Assembly (NCBI RefSeq): GCF_025398155.2
Contig: NZ_CP104562.2
Location: 6,225,367-6,289,366 of the forward strand
Length of the DNA stretch: 64,000 nt
Direction: 5' to 3'
Origin: Roseateles amylovorans
GTDB lineage: Bacteria > Pseudomonadota > Gammaproteobacteria > Burkholderiales > Burkholderiaceae_C
Shown: in pieces, positions 1 through 8,455 of the stretch
Position numbering within the stretch: position 1 is the first letter of the stretch
How the letters are laid out: each line of letters starts with the position of its first letter
Translations under genes and position numbers: made by a program
The notes under the pieces: generated by a model
The model's input: only the letters and a program-made list of their open reading frames with translations
What the model was told of the DNA's origin: nothing
Database searches by the model: none

Positions 1-166
1 CATGCGCGCGCTGGAAGCGCAACTCGTGGCGCTGCAGACCCGCTGCGATGCGGACCATGGCGCGCATGCCTGCGGCATCCTGCAGGAACTGGTGTCGGCC
101 GCACATGGCGAAGCCTGCGCCTGCCATGAAACGCCGCCGGGCTTGCGTGCCTCGCTGCAGGATTGA
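1..166 (+). CDS. MerR-family Cd(II)/Pb(II)-type regulator, C-terminal fragment
   Basis: Only the last 54 codons are inside the window; the gene enters from the left edge in the frame whose stop is at 164-166. The visible part resembles the end of the dimerisation helix (ALEAQLVALQTRCD) followed by a Cys/His-rich tail (HACGILQEL, then HGEACACH). That pattern is typical of CadR/PbrR metal sensors, which activate a divergent or adjacent cation exporter. The DNA-binding domain and the partner exporter would lie upstream and cannot be seen. The family call rests on the tail alone. Confidence 0.7.
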   Translation, partial: MRALEAQLVALQTRCDADHGAHACGILQELVSAAHGEACACHETPPGLRASLQD

Positions 167-283
167 TCCTTCGGCGGCGGCGGCGGCGAGGGCATCGGTC
201 CGAAGGCGCGTCAGGACGTCGGCAAGTCGGCGCCCTCATTCGAGTCTGCGCCGCGGGGCACGATCGACCGACATCCACGTACT

Positions 284-1198
284 TCAGCGCGGCATCGCCA
301 GAGCAAAGGCATCGAGCCGGCGACTGAGCTCATCGCGAAGCGCGCGCATGGCCGGCGAGAGCTGATGCCGGCCCGGCACCACCAAGTTCAGCGGTGAGAG
401 CGCGCCGCGCCAGTGCGGATTCACATGCACCAGTTGGCCGCTGGCCAACTCGCCGGCGACATCCGGCCAGGACTTGTAGGCCACGCCCAGCCCCGCGATC
501 GCCCAGCGCTTGACCACTTCGCCGTCATCCGCGACTCGCCGGCCGCTCAGCGGCAATGTCGCCGCCACGCCGTCGATCTCCATCTGCCAGCTGTCCGGCA
601 CCTCGTCCGCCAGCACATAACGCAGCGCTTCGTGGTCGCGCATGTCTGCCGGCGTGGCGGGCATGCCCCGCAACGCCAGATAGTGCGGCGCGGCGACCAG
701 GATGCGGCGGCAATCCGGCAGCAGCGGCAGCGCCACCAGGCTGCTGGAGGGCGGCAGGCCGTAGCGCACGGCGGCGTCGACCGGTCGGCGCTTGAGATCG
801 GTCAGCGAGTCGCCGATCTGCAGCCGCAGCGACAGGTCGGGATGACGTTCCTGGAACTGCTCCAGCCAGGGCAGCAACACATGGCGCCCCAGGTCGGAGG
901 GCACCGCCAGATGCAATTCACCACTGAGCCGCTCGCGGCTGGCCAGCGCCTGGGACTGGCCGTCGCTCAAGGCCTGCAGGGCCTGGCGGGCATGCGGCAG
1001 ATAGCGTTGCCCCTCCCCCGACAGCCGCAGGCTGCGGGTGCTGCGCACAAAGACAGCGAAGCCGAGGTCCGCCTCCAGCCGTTTCAGCGCCGCACTGGCA
1101 GCCGCGGGCGACCAGTCCAAGGATTTGGCGGCCTGGGTCAGGTTGCCCAGATCGGCAATGCGCACCAGCAGTTCAAGATCAGCCAGACGAATCATCAT
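284..1198 (-). CDS. LysR-family transcriptional regulator
   Basis: A 304-residue protein of normal LysR length. An N-terminal winged helix-turn-helix (residues ~5-63: AAKSLDWSPAAASAALKRLEADLG, abbreviated, then FVRSTRSLRLSGEG) is followed by a substrate-binding domain. It is of the CrgA/AaeR-like class often paired with oxidoreductases. It is transcribed away from the SDR gene at 1294, and such divergent LysR genes usually control the neighbour and themselves. A 19-bp repeat overlaps its start codon and a second copy sits before the SDR start. The start could also be the second Met at 1195. The effector is unknown. Confidence 0.9.
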   Translation of the reverse strand: MMIRLADLELLVRIADLGNLTQAAKSLDWSPAAASAALKRLEADLGFAVFVRSTRSLRLSGEGQRYLPHARQALQALSDGQSQALASRERLSGELHLAVPSDLGRHVLLPWLEQFQERHPDLSLRLQIGDSLTDLKRRPVDAAVRYGLPPSSSLVALPLLPDCRRILVAAPHYLALRGMPATPADMRDHEALRYVLADEVPDSWQMEIDGVAATLPLSGRRVADDGEVVKRWAIAGLGVAYKSWPDVAGELASGQLVHVNPHWRGALSPLNLVVPGRHQLSPAMRALRDELSRRLDAFALAMPR

Positions 1199-1215
1199 TC
1201 CATTTTCTTTGAAAA
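1197..1215. promoter_or_regulatory. Operator-like repeat, copy 1 (LysR/SDR intergenic)
   Basis: ATTCCATTTTCTTTGAAAA overlaps the start codon of the LysR gene and matches 17 of 19 bases with a second copy at 1270-1288, 73 bp (about seven helical turns) away in the same orientation. It overlaps a perfect inverted repeat, TTTCTTT-GAA-AAAGAAA, at 1204-1220. LysR proteins typically bind such paired sites in divergent promoters. That this LysR binds here is inference. Confidence 0.5.
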
Positions 1216-1269
1216 AGAAACGACGGCCGGCTGATTCAACCCGAAAACGAGCTGCACCAGACTGCAGTC

Positions 1270-1288
1270 ATTCCATATTCCTTGAAAA
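1270..1288. promoter_or_regulatory. Operator-like repeat, copy 2 (before SDR start)
   Basis: ATTCCATATTCCTTGAAAA is the second copy of the element at 1197-1215. It ends five bases before the preferred SDR start codon (1294) and so overlaps the ribosome-binding region, which would suit a repressing site. The inverted repeat is less complete here than in copy 1. Confidence 0.45.
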
Positions 1289-1293
1289 GCATC

Positions 1294-1989
1294 ATGAATT
1301 CGTCCGCTTCAGCCCCATCCGCATTCCAGGCTCAGACCGTCAGCGTCGTGATCGGAGGCACCTCTGGCATTGGCCGCGCCGTGGTGCAAGCGCTGCAGGC
1401 ACGACCCGGGCAGGTCATCGCTGCAGGGCGTCGCACCGCGCTGGATGTGTCCAAAGAAGCCGACGTGGCAACGTTCTTCGAGTCGCTGGGCCCGATCGAC
1501 CATGTCGTGTTCACCGCCGGCTCATCGGCCCCGGGAGGCGCGCTCATCGACCTCGATCTGACAGCCGCCCGCGCCGCCTTCGACACCAAGTTCTGGGGCG
1601 CGGTCCATGTGGCCCGCCACGCCGCCCGTCGGATGCGCCCCGGCGGCACGCTCACCCTGACCTCGGGCATGCTGGCCCGCCGACCGACCCCCGGCACCTT
1701 CGTCAAGAGCGCCATGAATGCCGCCCTCGAGATCACGACCAAGGTGCTGGCGCGGGAGCTGGCCCCGCTGCGGGTCAATGCGGTGAGCCCGGGACTGACC
1801 GACACCGAGGCCTACGCCGGCATGGCGCCCGCCGCCCGCGAGGCCATGCTGGCCAAGGCGGCCGCGTCGTTGCCCGCTGGCCGGGTGGGCCGTCCGGAAG
1901 ACCTGGCCGCTGCCGTGCTGTTTGCCATCGACAACCCCTTCGTCACCGGGACGGTGATCGATGTTGAGGGCGGCGCGCTGATTCAGTAG
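1294..1989 (+). CDS. SDR-family oxidoreductase (divergent active site)
   Basis: A 231-residue short-chain dehydrogenase fold. The nucleotide-binding motif is GGTSGIG (residues ~18-24). The core shows LTSGM where the catalytic Ser usually lies, and VNAVSPGLTDTEAY is the usual strand-6 region. Where the catalytic YxxxK should follow, the sequence reads GTFVKSAMNAAL, so Tyr is Phe and the Lys is not in register. ATG 1294 is preferred because the only earlier in-frame start is a TTG inside the operator-like repeat. It is the likely target of the divergent LysR. Substrate and activity are unknown. Confidence 0.85.
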   Translation: MNSSASAPSAFQAQTVSVVIGGTSGIGRAVVQALQARPGQVIAAGRRTALDVSKEADVATFFESLGPIDHVVFTAGSSAPGGALIDLDLTAARAAFDTKFWGAVHVARHAARRMRPGGTLTLTSGMLARRPTPGTFVKSAMNAALEITTKVLARELAPLRVNAVSPGLTDTEAYAGMAPAAREAMLAKAAASLPAGRVGRPEDLAAAVLFAIDNPFVTGTVIDVEGGALIQ

Positions 1990-2184
1990 CGCCATCGTGC
2001 TGCCGGAATGCGGCGGCGGGTGACTCAACGCCTGGGTCCCCGATCGCGCTGCAACCGGTGGCTCGTGCCGTCGCCATGGCCGCGCGGCGCGCATGTCCCG
2101 ACCGATGTGTCTCGACACCCCTTCGTTGCCCCTCCGAGCTGATGGCTCTCCGGGGCCCTTTTTGGAGTTCCTTCCGGAGTTCTC

Positions 2185-3354
2185 ATGACCACTTCAGCTG
2201 CATCCACCCACGTTGCGCCCACCGCGCCCGACCTGTTCTCGCCGATCACCCTGGGACCGCTGGCGCTGCCTCATCGCGTCGTCATGGCGCCGATGACCCG
2301 GGCCCGCACCGACCAGCCCGGCAATGTGCCCAACGCATTGATGGCCGACTACTACGCCCAGCGCGCCAGCGCCGGACTGATCATCAGCGAGGCGACCCAG
2401 ATCTCGCCTCAGGGCCAGGGCTACAGCTTCACCCCCGGCATCCACAGCGAGGCGCAGGTCGCGGGCTGGCAGAAGGTCACCCGCGCCGTGCATGCCGCCG
2501 GTGGCCGGATCGCGCTGCAGTTGTGGCATGTGGGTCGGATGTCGCATGCATCGTTCCATGACGGCGGCCAGCCGGTGGCGCCCTCCGCACTGTCGCCGGA
2601 CGCGAAGGTCTGGGTGGTGGAGGCCGACGGCGTCGGCCGCATGGTGGATTGCCCGATGCCGCGCGCGCTGACGCTCGAGGAGATCGCCGAGGTGATCGAG
2701 GACTTCCGCATTGCCGCCCGAAACGCCCGCCGTGCCGGCTTCGATGCGGTGGAGATCCATGCCGCCAATGGCTATTTGATCGACCAGTTTCTGCGCACCA
2801 CCTCCAACCAGCGCGACGACCGCTACGGCGGCAGCCGCGATCACCGTGTCCGCTTCCTGGAAGAAGTGACGAAGGCGGTGGCGGACGAAATCGGCGCGGA
2901 CCGAGTCGGCGTGCGCTTGGCGCCGTTCATCACTGCCCGCAACATGAACTGTCCCGACATCATTCCAACCATCCTGCTGGCGGCGGAGCGGCTGTCGGCG
3001 CTCGGGATCGGCTTCATCCACCTGGCCGAGGCCGACTGGGACGACGCCCCGCAGATTCCCGATGACTTCCGCCACACGCTGCGCCGGGTGTTCACCGGGC
3101 GCCTGATCGTCGCCGGCCGCTATGACCGGGCGAGGGCACAGGCGTTGATCGGCGCCGGCCTGGTCGACCTGGTGGCCTTCGGCCGACCGTTCATCGCCAA
3201 CCCCGACCTGCCGATGCGCCTGCAGCAGTCGCTGCCGCTGGCCGACTTCGACGGCGCGCTGCTGTTCGGTGGCGATGCGCACGGCTACAGCGACTATCCG
3301 CCGCTGACGACCACCGCCGGCGAGTCCAGGCAAGCGGCGGCTGCCGGAACGTGA
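2185..3354 (+). CDS. Old Yellow Enzyme-family alkene reductase (NemA-like)
   Basis: A 389-residue FMN-dependent ene-reductase of the NemA/XenB class, which reduces activated C=C bonds or nitro compounds with NAD(P)H. Visible motifs are the N-terminal FSPITLGPLALPHRVVMAPMTR, abbreviated here, then LQLWHVGRMSH, the His/Asn substrate pair in HAANGYLIDQFL, and DDRYGGS. A GGAG Shine-Dalgarno lies about 8 bases before ATG 2185. It follows the SDR by 195 bp on the same strand and may be co-regulated, but the gap is long for an operon. Confidence 0.92.
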   Translation: MTTSAASTHVAPTAPDLFSPITLGPLALPHRVVMAPMTRARTDQPGNVPNALMADYYAQRASAGLIISEATQISPQGQGYSFTPGIHSEAQVAGWQKVTRAVHAAGGRIALQLWHVGRMSHASFHDGGQPVAPSALSPDAKVWVVEADGVGRMVDCPMPRALTLEEIAEVIEDFRIAARNARRAGFDAVEIHAANGYLIDQFLRTTSNQRDDRYGGSRDHRVRFLEEVTKAVADEIGADRVGVRLAPFITARNMNCPDIIPTILLAAERLSALGIGFIHLAEADWDDAPQIPDDFRHTLRRVFTGRLIVAGRYDRARAQALIGAGLVDLVAFGRPFIANPDLPMRLQQSLPLADFDGALLFGGDAHGYSDYPPLTTTAGESRQAAAAGT

Positions 3355-3486
3355 CGTCCTTGGCGCGCAGGCCATCTGGAGCGGCGCCCCTAGGGTCGCC
3401 CTTCAGATCCCGGCGCAGGTGCCGATGTAGAGTCGGCGGCCCGCTGTTCGCGGGTCGAGCGTTCCTTTGCCTGTCGTCCGCGCCCC

Positions 3487-4620
3487 ATGCGTTTCTGTTC
3501 CCTGTCCTCGGTGAAGAACCGGATCACCCTCGGCCAGCCGCTGCCCTTCAGCGTGCGCGATGCCGAGCGGATGCTGCTGCTCGCGCGCGGCCAGGTGATC
3601 GCCGACAACGAGCAGCTGATGGCCTTGCTGGCACGCGGCGCGCTGGTGGACGTGGCCGAACTGGCGGACGCCATGAAGCCCGCCCGTTCGGAGAGCCAGG
3701 CCGATCGGCTGGCCCGATTGCCGGCGGAGTGGGACCGCGGCACCCAGGATGTGCGCAAGGCGCTCACCGCCGCACCGGATCGCATGGCCGAGGCGCTGGA
3801 CAGTGCCACCGAGCTGATGCTGTCGCTGATCCACTGCTCGCCGGAGATGGCGCTGTCGCAAGTGGTGCGGCAGACCGAAGGCGGCGGCGGGCATTACGGC
3901 ATGACCCACTCCCTGCACGCCGCCACCGCCTGCCAGGCGGCGGCGCGCTATCTGGGCTGGTCCGCCGAGGAACAGCGCCGCGCCTTCCAGGCCGCACTGA
4001 CCATGAACCTGGGCATGCTGGACCTGCAGGCCCGGCTGTCCACCCAGATCTCGCCGCTCACGCCGATGCAGCGCGAGGCCATCCATGAACATCCGATCCG
4101 CAGCGTGGAAATGCTGGAAGCTGCCGGCATCTATGACGCCGACTGGCTGGATGCGGTGCTCCATCATCACGAAGTGCCGGATGGCTCCGGCTACCCGATC
4201 GGACTGAGCGAAGTCGGCGAGCTGGCGGAAATGCTGCGCTTTGCCGACGTCTACACCGCGCGGCTGAGCAGCCGCGCCAACCGCCCCGCCATGAGCGCGC
4301 AACAGGCGGGTCGCGAGCTCCACCAGATGGCCGCGCAGAGTCCGCTCGCCGCGGCGCTGATCAAGGCCTTCGGCATCTTCCCGCCTGGCAGCCTGGTTCG
4401 CCTGGCCAGCGGCGAGGTCGGCCTGGTGGTGCGCAACGGCGACAAGGCCCACCGGCCGATGGTGTCGGCCCTCACCAATGCCGCGGGCGAGCCCCGGCAG
4501 ATGCCGGTCATGCGCGACAGCAGCCGCCAGGAGCATGCGGTGGTCGCCCTGCTGCCGGCGCAGGCGGCACCGATCCGGTTGTCGGATGAGCGCGTCGCGT
4601 CGCTGATCACCGGCCTCTGA
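3487..4620 (+). CDS. HD-GYP-type protein with degenerate HD dyad
   Basis: A 377-residue protein with a variable N-terminal half and a C-terminal HD-GYP fold (residues ~130-300). The second half is canonical: LTPMQREAIHEHP, then HHHEVPDGSGYP, then a FADVYTARLS segment. The metal-binding His-Asp dyad normally read as LHDIGK is here TMNLGM (around 4000-4017), so both ligands are replaced. The family hydrolyses cyclic-di-GMP. With the dyad lost this copy is likely inactive or a sensor/binder, which is inference. Upstream gap 3355-3486 shows no clear site. Confidence 0.85.
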   Translation: MRFCSLSSVKNRITLGQPLPFSVRDAERMLLLARGQVIADNEQLMALLARGALVDVAELADAMKPARSESQADRLARLPAEWDRGTQDVRKALTAAPDRMAEALDSATELMLSLIHCSPEMALSQVVRQTEGGGGHYGMTHSLHAATACQAAARYLGWSAEEQRRAFQAALTMNLGMLDLQARLSTQISPLTPMQREAIHEHPIRSVEMLEAAGIYDADWLDAVLHHHEVPDGSGYPIGLSEVGELAEMLRFADVYTARLSSRANRPAMSAQQAGRELHQMAAQSPLAAALIKAFGIFPPGSLVRLASGEVGLVVRNGDKAHRPMVSALTNAAGEPRQMPVMRDSSRQEHAVVALLPAQAAPIRLSDERVASLITGL

Positions 4621-4770
4621 AAGCCTATCGGCGACGTCGAAACCGACGCGCCAAACGCTGAGTTTTTGCGGGATTCAGGGGCAACACCCCCCTCAACCGA
4701 CCTTGCGTTTTTATTAAGTCGCAAATACTGCCCGTCGTCGAATTGGACAGGGGCATACGTGACGCAAGCG

Positions 4771-5658
4771 ATGGATGTGGAGATTCGGTCGAACGACTGG
4801 CGGGCCGTGGTGTCCCCGGCACGAGGCGGGCAGCTGTGCTCCCTCAGTTCCCAGGAGAACGGACGGCGGCGCAACTGGATCAAGACGCTGGAAAGCGGCG
4901 AGCATGGGCATTTCGGTGGCGGGCATGTCACCGTGGAAGCGCCGGGTCAGGGGCCGATGCCGCATCCTGAAGGGCCGCCAATCGGTTGGCCGGACATCGG
5001 TCCCTGCCCGTCGCTGGTGCCGTGGCAACTGGCCCGATCGACACCCGAGCGGGTGGAGCTGCTGTACCGGCATTGCAGCCGCTCGCCGGGGGAATCCGCC
5101 TACCAGTTGGGCCAATCGCTGACCTTGGCGCCACAGCGGCTGTCGATGACGGTCTCGATGTGCAACCTCGGCCCCTATCCGCTGATCCGGCGCCTGGGCT
5201 GGCAACTGCGTCTGCCCGACGAATTCAGTTTCCAGATCTCCCTGGATCCAGAGGAGCCGACCCTGCGACGTCCCTCGCGCGGGCATCTGACCCAATGCGT
5301 CGGCTGGCCGGGTCGCGCCCTGCTGAGCACGCTGGATGGCCGATGTCTGGAACTCAACGCCGAGGGCGGCATCCATACCGTCACCGCGCTTCGGCATCTG
5401 GGCCGGCCCGGCGTGACGCTGCGCCTGATGACGGCCGACATCCCGACCCTGACGCCGCTGGAGCGCGGTGAAGAGTGGCGGCTGGCACTCAGCTTGACCT
5501 TGACCGCGCCGGCTGGAACCACGGCGCCCACCGGACGGAGCTCATCCATCGCGTCGACAACCCCGACTTCATCGGCAACATCGGCAACATCGGCAGCATC
5601 GGTGGGATCGGTGGAATCGGCAGCACCGGCCACCTCGCCTTCCTCATCGTCCGCATGA
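4771..5658 (+). CDS. Hypothetical protein, possibly mutarotase-like fold
   Basis: A 295-residue protein from ATG 4771; GTG 4759 would add four residues. The N-terminus (WRAVVSPARGGQLCSL) and the aromatic, beta-rich body resemble aldose-1-epimerase-type proteins (galactose mutarotase fold), but I see no convincing catalytic His/Glu signature. The last ~45 residues are Ser/Thr/Ala-rich and are encoded by a 9-bp tandem array at 5571-5633. That tail may be a repeat-driven extension beyond the folded domain. Function not assigned. Confidence 0.6.
   Translation: MDVEIRSNDWRAVVSPARGGQLCSLSSQENGRRRNWIKTLESGEHGHFGGGHVTVEAPGQGPMPHPEGPPIGWPDIGPCPSLVPWQLARSTPERVELLYRHCSRSPGESAYQLGQSLTLAPQRLSMTVSMCNLGPYPLIRRLGWQLRLPDEFSFQISLDPEEPTLRRPSRGHLTQCVGWPGRALLSTLDGRCLELNAEGGIHTVTALRHLGRPGVTLRLMTADIPTLTPLERGEEWRLALSLTLTAPAGTTAPTGRSSSIASTTPTSSATSATSAASVGSVESAAPATSPSSSSA
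5571..5633 (+). repeat. 9-bp tandem array, consensus ATCGGCRRC
   Basis: Six clear copies of a 9-mer (ATCGGCAAC twice, ATCGGCAGC, ATCGGTGGG, ATCGGTGGA, ATCGGCAGC) plus a degenerate seventh lie inside the 3' end of the preceding gene. They encode a low-complexity Ser/Thr/Ala tail. The unit is the same family as the intergenic array at 22957-23010. Confidence 0.9.
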
Positions 5659-5710
5659 CGCCTTGTCCGCCATGCCGTTGGCGCCGGTACGCGGCAGCGA
5701 ACAGACCATC

Positions 5711-5770
5711 GAGCAACCGAGCAACCGAGCAACACATCAACCGAGCGATGGAACGATGGAACGATGGAGC
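5711..5770 (+). repeat. Two 8-bp tandem arrays before the SulP gene
   Basis: GAGCAACC, GAGCAACC, GAGCAACA at 5711-5734, then GATGGAAC, GATGGAAC, GATGGAGC at 5747-5770. Both have an 8-bp period and lie in the intergenic region 5659-5930, about 80 bp downstream of the 9-bp array. No gene is visible in this stretch. Confidence 0.85.
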
Positions 5771-5930
5771 GATCGAGGGAAGCCCCACGGCCTGCGCGGT
5801 CACCGGCGACCGATCGCGTGATCGACTGGGCACCACGGACCGCCGAGGGCCGTGCGTCGTCGGGGCCTTGGAGGTCACGGCCCTATACTGCCGCGCGTTG
5901 CGCCGCTCCCCGGCGCGGACACCCGTGCCC

Positions 5931-7574
5931 ATGCCTGTTTCCGCCGCTGCCGTCCGCCTGTATGTGCGCGACGCCCTGCGCGACGATCTGATCGCCGCCG
6001 TCGTTGTCAGCGTGCTGCTGATTCCCCAGAGCCTGGCCTACGCCATGCTCGCCGGACTTCCACCGCAGGTGGGGCTCTATGCCAGCCTGCTGCCGCCGCT
6101 GATGTATGCGGCCCTGGGGTCCAGCCCCTTCCTCAACATCGGCCCGGTGGCGGTGCTGGCGCTGATGATTCTGCAGACGCTGCAGCTCGCACCCGCCGGC
6201 GTCAGTCCGAGCGAGGCGGCGCTGGTGCTGTCGGCCGAGGTGGGCCTGTTGCTGGCCGCGGCCGCGCTGCTGCGGCTGCATGCGCTGGCGGCCTTGCTGT
6301 CGGTGCCAGTGCTGCATGGCTTCGAGACGGGCGCCACCCTGGCCATTGCGGCCAGCCAGTTGCCCGTGTTGCTGGGCTCCAGCGCAGGCGGTGCCACCTT
6401 GCCCGAACTGTGGCAATCCGCCGCGGCGCACGGTTTCGACTGGCGCGGCACCAGCGCTGCTTTCGGCGTCGCGGCGCTGGCTGCACTCATCCTCGTGCGA
6501 CGGTTGCCCAAGGGCATGGCTTCCCGGCTCGCCCCGCTGGTGGTGCTGCTGGCGGCCATCGCACTGACCTGGTGGTGGGACCCGCTGGGTCTGTCGCGTG
6601 TCGGCACCTTGCCGCCGCTGGCCCTCAGCTTCACGCCGCCCCGCCTGGATCCGGCGCTCTGGACCGCGCTGCTGCCCGGCGCGGCGCTGATCGCGCTGCT
6701 GGGCTATGTGTCGAGCCTGGCGGTGGCGGAGTCCCTGGCCCGACGGGTCGGGCAGCGGGTCGATGCGCGTCGCGAGCTGATGGGACTGGCCGGCGCCAAC
6801 CTCGCGGCGGCGCTGAGTGGCGGCATGCCGTCGGCCGCCAGCTTCTCCCGCAGCGTGCTGATGAGCGACGCGGGCAGCCGCACCCGCATGACGGGCGTGT
6901 TCGTGGCGGGCTTGATGGGGCTGGCCCTGATGACGCTGTCGCCGGTCCTGGCCTGGTGTCCGAAGCCGGTGCTGGCGGCCAGCATCATGGTGGCGGTGCT
7001 GTCGGGCCTGAAGTTCGGCCCCTACCGCGACGCCTGGCATTACGACCGCACCGAGGCGCTGCTCATGTGGGCGGTCACCCTGCTGGTGCTGGGCGTGAGC
7101 ATCACGGCGGCGCTGGGGTTGGGCGTGCTGGGCGCCATCGCCTTGTTGCTGCAGCGCAGTGCGCGGCCGCATGTGGCCTTGATCGGCCGCATTCCGGGCA
7201 CCGAGCACTATCGCAATGTCGAGCGCTACCAGGTGCTGCTGGACCCGGAGGTGCTGAGCCTGCGCATCGACGAAAGCCTGCTGTTCCTCAACGGCCGCAG
7301 CCTGGCCGACGTGGTCCAGGCCCATCTGGACAGCCATCCGCAAACGCGGCGGGTGCTGCTGCAGATGTCCCCGGTCAACAGCATCGACTTCAGCGGTCTG
7401 AGCGCGCTCAAGGAGCTTCACGAAACCCTGGCCCGTCAGGGTCGGCGGCTGGACCTCAGCGAGGTCAAGGGCCCGGTGCTGGACCGACTGAAAGCCGGCG
7501 GCTGGACCGAATGGTTCCAGGGCCGACTGTTCCTCAGCCACCACCAGGGCATGCAGGACCATCACGGCCAGTGA
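5931..7574 (+). CDS. SulP-family anion transporter with STAS domain
   Basis: A 547-residue inner-membrane permease of the SulP (SLC26) family, which moves sulfate, bicarbonate or related anions. ATG 5931 (MPVSAAAVRLYVRDALRDDL) is preferred because it begins just before the first membrane segment and the SulP signature IPQSLAYAMLAGLPPQVGLY. Multiple hydrophobic segments fill residues ~20-400. The C-terminal ~110 residues form a STAS domain (LLQMSPVNSIDFSGLSALKEL). GTG 5925 is an equally possible start. The substrate cannot be read from the sequence, and no carbonic anhydrase is adjacent. Confidence 0.92.
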   Translation: MPVSAAAVRLYVRDALRDDLIAAVVVSVLLIPQSLAYAMLAGLPPQVGLYASLLPPLMYAALGSSPFLNIGPVAVLALMILQTLQLAPAGVSPSEAALVLSAEVGLLLAAAALLRLHALAALLSVPVLHGFETGATLAIAASQLPVLLGSSAGGATLPELWQSAAAHGFDWRGTSAAFGVAALAALILVRRLPKGMASRLAPLVVLLAAIALTWWWDPLGLSRVGTLPPLALSFTPPRLDPALWTALLPGAALIALLGYVSSLAVAESLARRVGQRVDARRELMGLAGANLAAALSGGMPSAASFSRSVLMSDAGSRTRMTGVFVAGLMGLALMTLSPVLAWCPKPVLAASIMVAVLSGLKFGPYRDAWHYDRTEALLMWAVTLLVLGVSITAALGLGVLGAIALLLQRSARPHVALIGRIPGTEHYRNVERYQVLLDPEVLSLRIDESLLFLNGRSLADVVQAHLDSHPQTRRVLLQMSPVNSIDFSGLSALKELHETLARQGRRLDLSEVKGPVLDRLKAGGWTEWFQGRLFLSHHQGMQDHHGQ

Positions 7575-8131
7575 GGTCGCGGGGGGGTCGGGTACGACGC
7601 CTGACCGTGCGCCTCCATCCGTGCGGGTTGATCGGTGCAAGTTGATCGGTGCGGCTGATCGGTGCGGGTTGATCGCTCCGCGTCGACCAGGCGACGTGGG
7701 TCAGAGCGTGGCGTGCTGATCGCCGTGCTTGCTCCAGGTCCGGCATGCTCAGGCAGACGATGAAGGCGTTCATTCGGGGAATGACTCCCCCGTCACGCAC
7801 AGGAATTCGCAGACGCCCAACGTCGCGACGCTGCGTTCACTGCCGCTGGTGCGCGGGGAAGCGCGGCCCGCCCGCCGGCATGTGCCCAGTTGGGGGATCT
7901 GTGCGGCTACCAGCCATTTCCACCTGACCTGCGCAAATCCACGCGGGATTGTTCCGATCTTTTCAACGGTCTGTTGCGAGGAACCGGATTTAAGGGTGAA
8001 CCCTAATGCTCTATCGTTCACCCATCGACAAATCAAAACGACGCGTCGAACCAACCCGAAGTCATTCGACTCCAACGTCCCTCTGCCCTCCGCCCTCAAA
8101 GCCCTGCGGCCTGAATTTGAAAGGAAAGATC
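7575..8131. other. 557-bp intergenic region with tandem repeat, no gene seen
   Basis: The left part holds a 14-bp tandem array (7621-7675). The right part, from about 7900, is less GC-rich and should hold the promoter of the DUF4148 gene. A short inverted repeat AGGGT-GA-ACCCT lies at 7993-8004. I could not choose a convincing -35/-10 pair, and no coding sequence with supporting features is visible. Confidence 0.6.
7621..7675 (+). repeat. 14-bp tandem array GTGCGGGTTGATCG
   Basis: Four copies: GTGCGGGTTGATCG (7621), GTGCAAGTTGATCG (7635), a 13-base copy GTGCGGCTGATCG (7649) and GTGCGGGTTGATCG (7662). It starts 46 bp after the SulP stop codon. Confidence 0.9.
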
Positions 8132-8455
8132 ATGAGCACCAAGAACTTCATCGCTTCCGCCCTGTTCGCGTCCGTGGCCCTGGTGTCCGGCGCTGCAATG
8201 GCCAATGACAACCCCCACACCCAGCCGGTCAACACGCCCAGCCAAGTGACCCGTGCGGAAGTACTGGCCGACCTGCAGATCTATCGTGAATCGGGTCTGG
8301 CCGCCGTCGAGCAGTCCGAAACCTACGGCTATGACGTGCAACGCCGCACCGAAGCCAAGGCCAAGTACGCCCAGCTGCGCAACTCGCCCTACTACGCGAC
8401 GCTGGTCAAGCGTTTCGGCGGCGACGCCAACAAGATCGCTGTGGCCGGTCGCTGA
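8132..8455 (+). CDS. Small exported DUF4148-family protein
   Basis: A 107-residue protein whose first ~24 residues are a clear Sec signal peptide (FIASALFASVALVSGAAMA, cleavage before ND). The mature part contains the DUF4148 pattern TRAEVLADLQIYRESGL, then SETYGYDVQRRTEAKAKYAQL. ATG 8132 has a strong AAGGAAAG ribosome-binding site 4-11 bases upstream; longer in-frame starts lack a signal peptide. The family is abundant in Burkholderiales, periplasmic and of unknown function. A strong terminator lies 200 bp downstream. Confidence 0.92.
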   Translation: MSTKNFIASALFASVALVSGAAMANDNPHTQPVNTPSQVTRAEVLADLQIYRESGLAAVEQSETYGYDVQRRTEAKAKYAQLRNSPYYATLVKRFGGDANKIAVAGR

